A DNA stretch of 64,000 nt from Luoshenia tenuis (lineage in GTDB: Bacteria > Bacillota > Clostridia > Christensenellales > GCA-900066905). Positions 28,199-35,061 of the stretch are shown here, piece by piece. Positions within the stretch are counted from its first letter, which is position 1. Every line of letters begins with the position of its first letter. The stretch covers positions 620,001 to 684,000 of the forward strand of contig NZ_JACRSO010000001.1 of the NCBI RefSeq assembly GCF_014384745.1. Reading direction: 5' to 3'. The notes beneath the pieces are model-generated. The model was not told the origin of the DNA. It worked only from the letters and a program-made list of their open reading frames with translations, and searched no databases. The position numbers and the translations under genes were made by a program.

Positions 28199-29052
28199 AG
28201 GCGGCTCTCCTTTCTGTTCATCAGCTTTTTCAGTTGTCCCATTTTCTCCTGCGCCGTGGCTTTTCGGAAGTTGCTCCCGGTAAAGCGGACAGGAGAACAC
28301 ATTTCAATCAGACGGTCATAAATGCGGGCGTGGGCGGTGTCCTCCGGGTGCTGCAAGTCCTCCAGCGTGAGATTAGTCGTGACGATCAGCGGCCTGCCGC
28401 TGCGGTAACGGCTGTCAATCACGTTGTAGACCTGCTCTAAGCCGTATTCCGTTCCCCGTTCCATTCCAAAATCGTCAAGGATAAGCAGCGGGAAGCTGCA
28501 AAGTCGGGAGATATATTCATTCCTGCCCTCAAAGCTGGCGGCAAGGTCACCCAATATCAATGCAAAGTTTGTCATGCACACGGGGATTTCACGCTCCATA
28601 AGGGCATTTGCGATACAGCCCGCAAAATAGCTCTTGCCTGTGCCAACGCCGCCCCATAGCAGATAGCCAATGTTGCGCTCTTTCATGGTTTCCCAGTTCT
28701 CCACATAGAAATGGGCGTGTTCCATTTGCGGGCACTTGCCGTTGTCGTTCTCAAACGTCCAGCCCTGCATAGCCGGGTCTGTAAAGCCCCGCCGCTTCAA
28801 CCGCTCGACAGTTTCAAGGTGACTGCGCTGTTTCTCTGCGGCTTCCCGTTCCTCACGCTCTGCCCGCTGGCAGTCACATTCTGCCGGGTGGCGGTCACGC
28901 CCCAGCCATGCGGCGGTTTCTTTGGGGAAATAGCCCTCTTTGGGCTTGTGGCACTTCCCGCAGTATAAAAGCCCGTCCTCGCCGGTGTAGTCCTCCGGCT
29001 CCGGCGTGGTGTCGGTCATATTCAAAATCATTTCATCAAATCCATTCGTCAT
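28195..29052 (-). CDS. DnaC-like AAA+ ATPase (helicase loader type)
   Basis: 285 residues. The N-terminus has a zinc-binding pattern (YCGKCHKPKEGYF plus CDCQR), then the AAA+ core: Walker A GVGTGKSYF (about 133), Walker B LLILDDFG, sensor TTNL and arginine region ARIYDRL. Plasmid and ICE versions load the replicative helicase at the element's origin. It overlaps the replication initiator stop (ATGA at 29049-29052), with GGAGGG upstream. Confidence 0.9.
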   Translation of the reverse strand: MTNGFDEMILNMTDTTPEPEDYTGEDGLLYCGKCHKPKEGYFPKETAAWLGRDRHPAECDCQRAEREEREAAEKQRSHLETVERLKRRGFTDPAMQGWTFENDNGKCPQMEHAHFYVENWETMKERNIGYLLWGGVGTGKSYFAGCIANALMEREIPVCMTNFALILGDLAASFEGRNEYISRLCSFPLLILDDFGMERGTEYGLEQVYNVIDSRYRSGRPLIVTTNLTLEDLQHPEDTAHARIYDRLIEMCSPVRFTGSNFRKATAQEKMGQLKKLMNRKESRL

Positions 29053-29807
29053 AAGCTCTCGCCCTCCTTACAGGTATAATCGGGTATGCCCTTTTTCGGG
29101 GCTTTCTTGGCTGCGTCCTCCTGCGCCCACTTGAAAATCGTGGCTGCATGGCTCTTGTATTTCCTCCCGCTGGAAGCGATATGGCAGGATAGGCGGTCAA
29201 TGTAATACTCCCACTTGCCGGGAAGCTCTGTTTTCAGCCCGTCAAGCTCCGTATCGGAAAGAATGACATTGTGGTATCTGCCATAGGCGGCGGGGGCGGG
29301 GTGTCCCGTTTCTAACTCTCTCTCTTTTTCTATTTCTATATCTATCTCTTTCTCTATCTCTATCTCTGGTGGACAAATGTCCGCTCGATATGGTGGACAT
29401 TTGTCCGCCCCTGTCTGCGGCAGGGCTTTTTGTTCCTGCAAAGCCAGCCGCGCCCTGCGCTTGCGCTCCCCCTCGGTAGAGGACTGGCCGATTAAAAGCT
29501 CAATGTTGCTCATGTAGAGTGCGCCGCTTGGCAAAGGCTCCACAAGCCCCAGCTTCATAAAGATTTTCAAAGCTCTCTCTACGGTACCTACCTGCTGGCG
29601 GGTAATGGTCGCAATCATCTGGGCGGTGTAGGGGATATTCTCGTCAAGCTGCAATTTCCCGCCGTTTTTCAGCGATTTCAAGTACAGCTTCAAGAGAATG
29701 TTGGAATAGATAACGCCGTCCTGCATACTTTCCAGCAGAACGATTGCATCATCGTCAAAATAGCTCTCTTTCAGCTTGAGGTAGTAATATTTGCGGTTAT
29801 CTGCCAT
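29049..29807 (-). CDS. Replication initiator (phage_rep_org/DnaD-like)
   Basis: 252 residues from ATG 29807, with GGAGG 9 bases upstream; the frame is open further but has no other site. The N-terminal winged-helix domain begins NRKYYYLKLKESYFDD and contains TRQQVGTVERAL (recognition helix), typical of initiators in clostridial ICEs. A charged linker of repeated Glu-Ile/Glu-Lys residues (about 140-165) is encoded by a TCTATCTCT-type low-complexity stretch. A C-terminal DnaD-like domain follows. Two 12-bp inverted sites inside the gene (29371-29406) could be its binding sites. With the adjacent DnaC-like protein it indicates that the element replicates autonomously after excision. Confidence 0.85.
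   Translation of the reverse strand: MADNRKYYYLKLKESYFDDDAIVLLESMQDGVIYSNILLKLYLKSLKNGGKLQLDENIPYTAQMIATITRQQVGTVERALKIFMKLGLVEPLPSGALYMSNIELLIGQSSTEGERKRRARLALQEQKALPQTGADKCPPYRADICPPEIEIEKEIDIEIEKERELETGHPAPAAYGRYHNVILSDTELDGLKTELPGKWEYYIDRLSCHIASSGRKYKSHAATIFKWAQEDAAKKAPKKGIPDYTCKEGESL
29371..29406. repeat. Pair of inverted 12-mers GGACAAATGTCC / GGACATTTGTCC inside the initiator gene
   Basis: 29371-29382 and 29395-29406 are exact reverse complements separated by 12 bases, next to a pyrimidine-rich TCTATCTCT tract (29330-29366). The layout recalls an initiator-encoded origin (iteron or hairpin origin). Role is inferred. Confidence 0.55.
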
Positions 29808-29988
29808 AGGCTGCGTCCTCCTTTTTCCAGCGTTTGGAATAATAGCGAGGGCATAGTATGATAACCGCCCGGAAGCTCTGTTTGCAGTCACGGGTGCAGC
29901 CCCGGCATAGGTCGTTGTAAGTGATACGGTTGCGGTGGTTGAGGAAGAAAGACCATTCCAGCCGCCGCTTCTTGCTCATTCTCGGCAA
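29797..29988 (-). CDS. Small cysteine-rich conserved protein of the mobilizable element
   Basis: 63 residues. TTG at 29988 is preferred because GGAG lies 7 bases upstream; an ATG three codons later is too far from it. The basic N-terminus (KKRRLEW) is followed by NDLCRGCTRDCKQSF and a fourth cysteine, a potential zinc site. The 3' end overlaps the replication initiator start. Similar small proteins accompany replication modules in clostridial elements; function unknown. Confidence 0.65.
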   Translation of the reverse strand: MPRMSKKRRLEWSFFLNHRNRITYNDLCRGCTRDCKQSFRAVIILCPRYYSKRWKKEDAAYGR

Positions 29989-30051
29989 TGGTAAGCTCCT
30001 TTCTGCCGTTCCTATCGGTGTAGCGGGATAGGGGGCATTTTCTGTATGTTC

Positions 30052-30167
30052 TCGGTATCATTTTCGGGCTTTTTCTGCCCTGTAAGCCCCGTTTGGAAGT
30101 CGGGGAGTATTGCGGTAAGGGTTCATATCATACCTGTATTTTTGTAGGGTTTCGGTATCATTTCGGG
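30052..30167. repeat. Direct repeat TCGGTATCATTT, 100 bases apart
   Basis: Copies at 30052-30063 and 30152-30163, each followed by CGGG after 0-2 bases, in the 186-base gap between the small cysteine-rich gene and mobA. Possible binding sites or transcription signals; no gene lies between them. Confidence 0.5.
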
Positions 30168-30174
30168 GCGGTCT

Positions 30175-31797
30175 TTAACGCTCCTGTTCACGCTTTTTCT
30201 GCTGGCTCGGTGCGCCCCTTAAAATCTGGTCGATATTGCGTCTGACTGTCTGAAGCTCCTGCGCCCGCTGGCGTTTCTCCCGGTAGTCGTTATATCCGGC
30301 GTTCTTCTGGACGGTAAGCTGCTCAATCTCCCTTTGCAGGGCTTTGCTGGCTGGCAGCTTGGTTATTCCATGCTCCCGGAAATAACGGGCGGCTGTGTCC
30401 GCTATGATAAAATCGCTTTCGTGCTGTTCCCGGTAGGCTCTCCGGGCTTTCTCCGATTTCTGCGCTTTCAGACCGTCACGGGCGGGCTTCGTGCCGATAT
30501 AGCCCAAAAGGTTGCGCTGCAATTCCTTTTTCTCCCGGATAGCGGCTTCCAGCCCTTTCAGTCCGGCAAGGCTCTCCTGCGTGGCGGTGTTGGCTGCGGA
30601 AATGGCAGCGTCCAGCTCGTCCGGGGAAGAAAAGCCATACTGCTGGTAGAGCATGAGGGTAGCCGACATCTGTTTGAGGTTGTGCATGGTCGCCCACTTC
30701 TCATAGCCCCGTCCTTTCCCCTCGGCTCGCTTGGCGGCTATGTCTACCATGCGCTGTACAGCGTCATTGTTCGGGGCGTTTTTCGCTTCTTTTTTCGTCC
30801 GTAAGCGGTCTTTGATACTGCCGGGGTATTCCGCTATGGCTGCGGGTTTTTCGGCGGCTCTGGCGGCGTTCTGCTCCAAAACGGAGAGGACAGCAGCCCG
30901 GTCAAAATCGTCCCCCAGCTTCCGGGCGGTAATTGGCTTCGTCCTGTCCGGCGTGAGGTAACTTAGCCGCCCCCGGCTCTCCTTGACGGTCACACCATGC
31001 CGGAGAAGCAGGGCGGCAAACTCATCAAAGCCGGAAGCAGCGGCAAGGGCTTCCCGGATAGTCCGGCGCAGCTTCGCCTTATCCGTTTCAAACTTGGTCT
31101 GCCGGGGCGCGATACCGTCCGCAGCAATAGGGGCGTTGGCTCTGTCAAGGGCAGCCTGTCCTTTCTTCTGCGCCCAATACTCACGCTCGGTAATGCGTTC
31201 TTTGCTGCCGTTCAAAAGGTCTATCTGGTAAAGCCCCTCGCTGTGGCACATCTCCATGACTTCGGCTTTCAGATAGTTCATAGCTGCGTCCGTACAGCGG
31301 TGCTTGCAGCCTGCTTTCCTGTCCGCTGGCCTGTCCATGTGGGGCAGCATGGGAACCTCCGCAATCCGCAGACTGTTAATGACGATATGCACATGGATAT
31401 TTTCGGTGTGGCTGTGTCCGTCCGGGTGGGTGCAGACAAGGGCCTGGTGTCCGGGGAAATGCTCGGCGCAGAACTTCTCGCCCAGCTCCTGCGCCCGATC
31501 AACGGTCAAGCCGTTGTCCGGGCCGTCCCGTGGGTCAAAGCTGATGATGTAGTGGTGGCTCTTTACGTCCTCCCGTTTCTGGTTCTTGCCGTAGCGGAGA
31601 TTGGAGCGCATACAGGCAACGGCAAAATCCTCCCCGCCACAATTCAGAGAGGATATGCGGTAGTCTACCCTCGGTATGAGCCGCCCGTCTGCGTCAAGGG
31701 TGGGCTTCATGGTAAACTCGTCATGCTCGAATGTGAGGTATTTTTCAGCGTCCCCGTAGTTGGCATTTTTAGAGCTGATATGTTTGAGTATCGCCAA
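30175..31797 (-). CDS. MobA-type relaxase (Relaxase family, MOBP-like)
   Basis: About 540 residues. Nicks oriT and pilots the strand during mobilization. The N-terminal relaxase domain shows AILKHISSKNANYG, the region around the catalytic Tyr, and the metal-binding HTENIHVHIVIN motif (about 135-146). The C-terminal half is helical and coiled-coil rich. GTG at 31806 has no spacing from its ribosome site; TTG at 31797 has AGTAGGTG 6 bases upstream and gives the usual start (M)AILKHI. The start lies inside the mobC gene, so the two are translationally coupled. Confidence 0.92.
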   Translation of the reverse strand: MAILKHISSKNANYGDAEKYLTFEHDEFTMKPTLDADGRLIPRVDYRISSLNCGGEDFAVACMRSNLRYGKNQKREDVKSHHYIISFDPRDGPDNGLTVDRAQELGEKFCAEHFPGHQALVCTHPDGHSHTENIHVHIVINSLRIAEVPMLPHMDRPADRKAGCKHRCTDAAMNYLKAEVMEMCHSEGLYQIDLLNGSKERITEREYWAQKKGQAALDRANAPIAADGIAPRQTKFETDKAKLRRTIREALAAASGFDEFAALLLRHGVTVKESRGRLSYLTPDRTKPITARKLGDDFDRAAVLSVLEQNAARAAEKPAAIAEYPGSIKDRLRTKKEAKNAPNNDAVQRMVDIAAKRAEGKGRGYEKWATMHNLKQMSATLMLYQQYGFSSPDELDAAISAANTATQESLAGLKGLEAAIREKKELQRNLLGYIGTKPARDGLKAQKSEKARRAYREQHESDFIIADTAARYFREHGITKLPASKALQREIEQLTVQKNAGYNDYREKRQRAQELQTVRRNIDQILRGAPSQQKKREQER

Positions 31798-32167
31798 CGG
31801 CTTCACCTACTTTCTGCAAGACTTCAAACTTCAAGGCGGCAAGGTCGGCGGCGGCTCCCCGCACTTCCTTTTCCAGCCCCCGGTAGGGGCTTCCGTATTC
31901 GTTCAGGCTCCGGGCAATCTGGTTTAAGTTGCCGCCGATTTTCCCGTACTCTGCCGTGAGCTTGGAGAGGGCGGCAAGCAGCCCGTCATTGACCGGGGAA
32001 ACGGTGACAATGGGGCGTATGGTCGCTTTCCGTATGGCTTGCCGGATAAACTCGGACTGGCTGATTTCATAAGCCGCCAGCCGCCCGGTGAAGTCGGCGT
32101 ATTCTTCATCGGTCATGCGGGTCTTTACCACATGACGGCGGTGGGGCGTATTGTATTTCTTTCGCAT
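31769..32167 (-). CDS. MobC-like mobilization accessory protein
   Basis: 132 residues from ATG 32167, preceded by AGGAGG at 9 bases; the frame is open upstream but without a start signal. N-terminal basic segment (MRKKYNTPHRRHVVKTRMTDEEY, first 20 diagnostic) and a ribbon-helix-helix-like region, then the conserved IGGNLNQIARSLN typical of MobC, which helps the relaxase bind and melt oriT. Overlaps mobA. Confidence 0.88.
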   Translation of the reverse strand: MRKKYNTPHRRHVVKTRMTDEEYADFTGRLAAYEISQSEFIRQAIRKATIRPIVTVSPVNDGLLAALSKLTAEYGKIGGNLNQIARSLNEYGSPYRGLEKEVRGAAADLAALKFEVLQKVGEAVGDTQTYQL

Positions 32168-32613
32168 GGTCTGTGACCTCCTTTCTCGCCCGACAGGGCG
32201 CATAGCAGGGTTTGGGGAAGGCACTCCCCAACAAGATTCCCGCAGGGGCAAAAATAAGCGGAGAGCGAATTTTGGCACCTCGGTAGAATCTTGCTCTGAA
32301 AAACTCCGGCGTTCCCCGGCTCCCGTCCTTTCCGCTAACAAAACGTTTCAAAAGGGCTTTGCTACCCGCTATTCCGGCTTATCTTGAAAATTTTCCTTTC
32401 ACTACCTACAACACCACGCAAAGCAAAATGGACGGAGATTTTTAGAATTTCCCCTCTATTCCCTACAACACCACGCAAGCCGGAATAGGCGGACAATGGC
32501 AGTATTTTTTTCTTTGATACCCTCTACGGATAAGTAAGGGATTTTGCCAACTGCGGCGGCTATTTTCCCTTTTGTTTTTTCATACTGGGGATTTTCAAAA
32601 ATGCCAAACAGGA
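32168..32613. other. Non-coding repeat-rich region upstream of mobC, candidate oriT
   Basis: About 450 bases without a credible gene. The 17-mer CCTACAACACCACGCAA occurs twice (32405-32421 and 32462-32478), and the 11-mer TATTCCGGCTT (32370-32380) has a perfect inverted copy AAGCCGGAATA (32477-32487). Repeats of this kind just 5' of mobC-mobA are typical of oriT regions of MOBP systems. The nick site cannot be located from sequence alone. Confidence 0.6.
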
Positions 32614-32655
32614 ACGAAAAAAAGCAGCAAATCTGTTGAATAGATTTACTGCTTT
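32614..32655 (-). terminator. Terminator of the sigma-factor/HTH gene pair
   Basis: Stem AAAGCAG-AAATCT / AGATTT-CTGCTTT with one bulge, followed on the minus strand by seven T (32615-32621), 45 bases after the HTH protein stop. Confidence 0.8.
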
Positions 32656-32700
32656 CTGGTTGCCGGCGAAGCGGCGGTTATTCAGTTGTAGGCGGTAGGG

Positions 32701-32904
32701 CTATCTCCCAAAGCGGAACTTGAAAATAGCTGTGAGAAGCGTCTGGGTGATGTAGTCCTCTGTATCTTGGTCTACCCGTCCATTCACACGGGCGGCACAT
32801 TGTATGCGGCGGCGGTAATACTGCAATACAGTTCCCACCGCTTCCGGCTCCCCGCTGGCGGCTTGGACGATTGTTTCATAGGGGAGAAGCCTATTATTTC
32901 TCAT
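32701..32904 (-). CDS. Small helix-turn-helix protein (HTH_16 type)
   Basis: 67 residues from ATG 32904, with GGAGGG 8 bases upstream. The sequence LLPYETIVQAASGEPEAVGTVLQYY is the usual opening (first 20 shown suffice) of small HTH_16 proteins that follow a sigma-70-like gene in Tn916- and Tn4451-like elements. It overlaps the sigma gene by 11 bases. Presumed regulator of element transfer genes. Confidence 0.8.
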   Translation of the reverse strand: MRNNRLLPYETIVQAASGEPEAVGTVLQYYRRRIQCAARVNGRVDQDTEDYITQTLLTAIFKFRFGR

Positions 32905-33340
32905 ATGCCATTCCCTCCATTTCCGCTTGGAGCTGCCGTAGGGCTTTTCGGATATGGTAGCCCGCTGTGCTGCGGCTGCGCCCGTACTGTCTGCCAATTT
33001 CGTGCTGTGGAATACGCTTGAAAAAGGACAGGTAAATCATTTCCCGCTCCCGTTCGTCCAGCCGTGACAGGGCTTCCGCAAGTAAACCGCTGCTGAAAAT
33101 GACCGTATCGCCGCAAAGGGTAAGTATGTATTCCTCGTCCGGCTCCGGGGCTTGGAAATATTCATCTGTCGTGCCTAAAGGGTAGTGCTTTTCGTCTGTG
33201 AGGTATTCAAGGGATATTTCTCTTTTGTGCTTCCTGCTCCGTGTCCTCGCTGCGTTGATCGTTGCATTTCGGATAACGACTTTGCAAAAGGCATGGAAAG
33301 TGTACTCGATATGTTCCCGATATTCTTCTGTACAGGTCAT
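32894..33340 (-). CDS. Sigma-70-family-like regulator of the mobilizable element
   Basis: 148 residues. The C-terminal half has a region 4-type HTH: ALSRLDEREREMIYLSFFKRIPQHEIGRQYGRSRSTAGYHIRKAL (helix and recognition helix at about 90-135). The N-terminal part reads REHIEYTFHAFCKVVIRNATINAAR. Such ECF-like factors occur in Tn916 (ORF7-type) and related elements and control excision or transfer genes. GGAGGAAAGGGGG lies before ATG 33340. A fragment of a second, diverged copy lies at 34400-34462. Confidence 0.85.
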   Translation of the reverse strand: MTCTEEYREHIEYTFHAFCKVVIRNATINAARTRSRKHKREISLEYLTDEKHYPLGTTDEYFQAPEPDEEYILTLCGDTVIFSSGLLAEALSRLDEREREMIYLSFFKRIPQHEIGRQYGRSRSTAGYHIRKALRQLQAEMEGMAYEK

Positions 33341-33447
33341 GGAAAATCCCCCTTTCCTCCCAAAAGGGCTGTGGCTGGTTAGTAGTTGCTTTTTATGATA
33401 GTAAGGGGCGGCAGCACTTTAGGCTGTCGCTCCTTGACTGCCTAACT

Positions 33448-33522
33448 GCAAAACCGGGCGGGGCTGTCAACGGCGGGCGAAGCCCGTTCATCTTGACCGT
33501 TGACTGGCTCGGCCGGGTTTGC
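33448..33522. repeat. Three-tiered nested palindrome
   Basis: Outer arms GCAAAACCGG (33448-33457) and CCGGGTTTGC (33513-33522) with one mismatch; middle arms GTCAACGG (33466-33473) and CCGTTGAC (33497-33504), perfect; inner arms CGGGC (33474-33478) and GCCCG (33482-33486), perfect. It lies between the sigma gene and the methyltransferase stop, where composition changes. A recombination site, single-strand origin or cargo-insertion boundary is possible. Confidence 0.6.
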
Positions 33523-33544
33523 TATTTATCCGGCAAACTTGAAT

Positions 33545-34312
33545 TTATTTTAAGCTATCACGTTTTACCTTTTTAAGCCTTACTATCATTACCATAGGAA
33601 TTTCTTTATTGTTTTTGAAACATTCTTCATAAAATCCATCAATGACAAATCCAGCTCTGAAACAAAGGTTAAAAATATCTTGTATGGAACGATGATAATA
33701 AATCTGCTCCTCCGGCTGCCCTTCGATCGCTATATCATAGTAACTGTGCGGTGTCATATATTTTTCAGTCAATGTGATAAAACAAGGGTGCTGCGTTGCA
33801 AAGACAAAAATCCCGTTTTCCTCCAATAGTTCATAAACAGCCATAAAAAGCGGTTCAATATCCGTAATATCCATAATTGCCATATTAGAAACTGCTTTCG
33901 TAAAGGCTCGATTTCTTTTTAATCCTAATAAGCTTTCTCTATTGGTCGCATCCGCTACGCAAAACTCAATTTGTTTTGCATATTGTGATCGCCGTCTTTT
34001 AGCCAATTCTATCATTTTTTTGCTGTAATCAAAAGCGACGACCGAAGCGCCTCTCTGTGCAAGATACGAAGAATAATTTCCATTGCCGCACGCAATATCC
34101 AAAATGTAATCCGAAGGATCAGGAGAGAGAAGTTCCGTTACTTTGGGACGTACTACCTCTCTGTGAAATTCATTGGATTCGTCACCCATTGCATCATCCC
34201 AAAATTGTGCGTTTTTCTCCCAGATCTTTTTGCTTTCCTCTGTTCCCATGTTCTCTCCCACTCCCAAAATTTGCCTTTTTGCTTCCATTAAATCTTCCTT
34301 ACTATATTCCAT
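33545..34312 (-). CDS. Class I SAM-dependent methyltransferase (element cargo)
   Basis: 255 residues. SAM-binding motif I LDIACGNGNYSSYL near residue 70, acidic motif AFDYSKKMIE and VADATN follow, as in small-molecule methyltransferases of the Methyltransf_11/25 group. The N-terminal 20 residues (SKEDLMEAKRQI) look like an added leader. GGAGGGTAACA precedes ATG 34312. Distinctly AT-rich compared with mob genes, so probably acquired with the tet block. Substrate unknown; not clearly an Erm or 16S rRNA methylase. Confidence 0.8.
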   Translation of the reverse strand: MEYSKEDLMEAKRQILGVGENMGTEESKKIWEKNAQFWDDAMGDESNEFHREVVRPKVTELLSPDPSDYILDIACGNGNYSSYLAQRGASVVAFDYSKKMIELAKRRRSQYAKQIEFCVADATNRESLLGLKRNRAFTKAVSNMAIMDITDIEPLFMAVYELLEENGIFVFATQHPCFITLTEKYMTPHSYYDIAIEGQPEEQIYYHRSIQDIFNLCFRAGFVIDGFYEECFKNNKEIPMVMIVRLKKVKRDSLK

Positions 34313-34399
34313 TGTTACCCTCCATAACTTCTGATTGTTGCCGTCTTGACTATTATGTATCTTTTCTTTCCAAAATGGTATAGGCTTTTATTTTTATAA

Positions 34400-34462
34400 T
34401 GCTGCAAAACTTTTCTTCTGTAAGGTATTCAAAGGATATTTCCCTTTGCCGCCGCTATTGGA
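34400..34462 (-). pseudogene. Fragment of a second sigma-70-like gene
   Basis: The minus strand encodes RRQREISFEYLTEEKFC, matching KHKREISLEYLTDEKH of the intact sigma-like gene at 32894-33340. No start or continuation remains. It marks an old recombination end beside the methyltransferase gene. Confidence 0.65.
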
Positions 34463-34485
34463 AAGCCAAAAGCAGCGGCTTTTTT
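34451..34485 (+). terminator. Terminator-shaped hairpin, plus strand
   Basis: GCCGCT (34451-34456) and AGCGGC (34474-34479) followed by TTTTTT. No plus-strand gene reads into it in this arrangement; probably carried over with the sigma fragment. Confidence 0.5.
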
Positions 34486-34525
34486 ACGCGATATGACCGA
34501 AAAGACTAGAAAGCAGGATATGTCA

Positions 34526-34980
34526 TCATTTGTCATTTCTTCTCAATGTAATAACTGCATGGCATATCAAGCCAAATACAAGAGAAAAACAGCCACCGCC
34601 AAATAGTGATGCTCCCCACCCTGCACCCGACATTGTCATAAAACCGCCAACAAAGAAAATACCAATGCCAAGAAATATCCCGACACCATAAAAAAGTCCA
34701 ATTGCCATATCATACTTATTAAATTGTCGTTTCTCTTTTTTTCACATGTTTCCATTTTTGTTATTACCTCCTTCGCAAAATCGTCCATGTGGACTCCAAA
34801 AAGAAAACAAATTTTTTTCAACGTATTTAAATCGGGTTCATTAACATCTCTCTCCCAATTCGATAGCGCCTGCCGGGTAACATTCAATTTCCCAGCCAGT
34901 TCTTCCTGTGTCATTCCCGATTGTGTTCGCAGATGACGTATTTGCTTTCCTGTTGTAATATCCGTCTGTTTCTGGTTCAA
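34526..34980 (-). pseudogene. HTH (XRE) regulator with C-terminal membrane domain, frameshifted
   Basis: The first part (TTG 34980, GGAGG 7 bases upstream) encodes an XRE helix-turn-helix: GKQIRHLRTQSGMTQEELA and VTRQALSNWERD, then LFGVHMDDF. After CEKK the frame changes at an A7 run (T7 at 34736-34742 on plus). Adding one A would continue into KREKRQFNKYDMAIGLFYGVG and the two-helix membrane tail that ends at 34526. In the present sequence the HTH frame instead reads 30 or so foreign residues to a stop at 34636. Such HTH-membrane proteins are common on clostridial resistance elements. It may be a true lesion, phase variation at the homopolymer, or a read error. Confidence 0.75.
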
Positions 34981-35061
34981 AATGGTTCCTCCTCTCTGAT
35001 GCTGATTTTATCAATGATATTTCGCAATAGCCAGCAATGAACGTTTGCATTGCGCAAGATG

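Noticed and set aside
29320..29370. TCTATCTCT tract as a CRISPR or satellite array
   Set aside because: No spacers and it is in-frame coding for a charged Glu/Ile/Lys linker.
33545..34312. Methyltransferase as an Erm-type rRNA methylase
   Set aside because: Motif arrangement and length fit small-molecule methyltransferases; the Erm catalytic motif was not seen.
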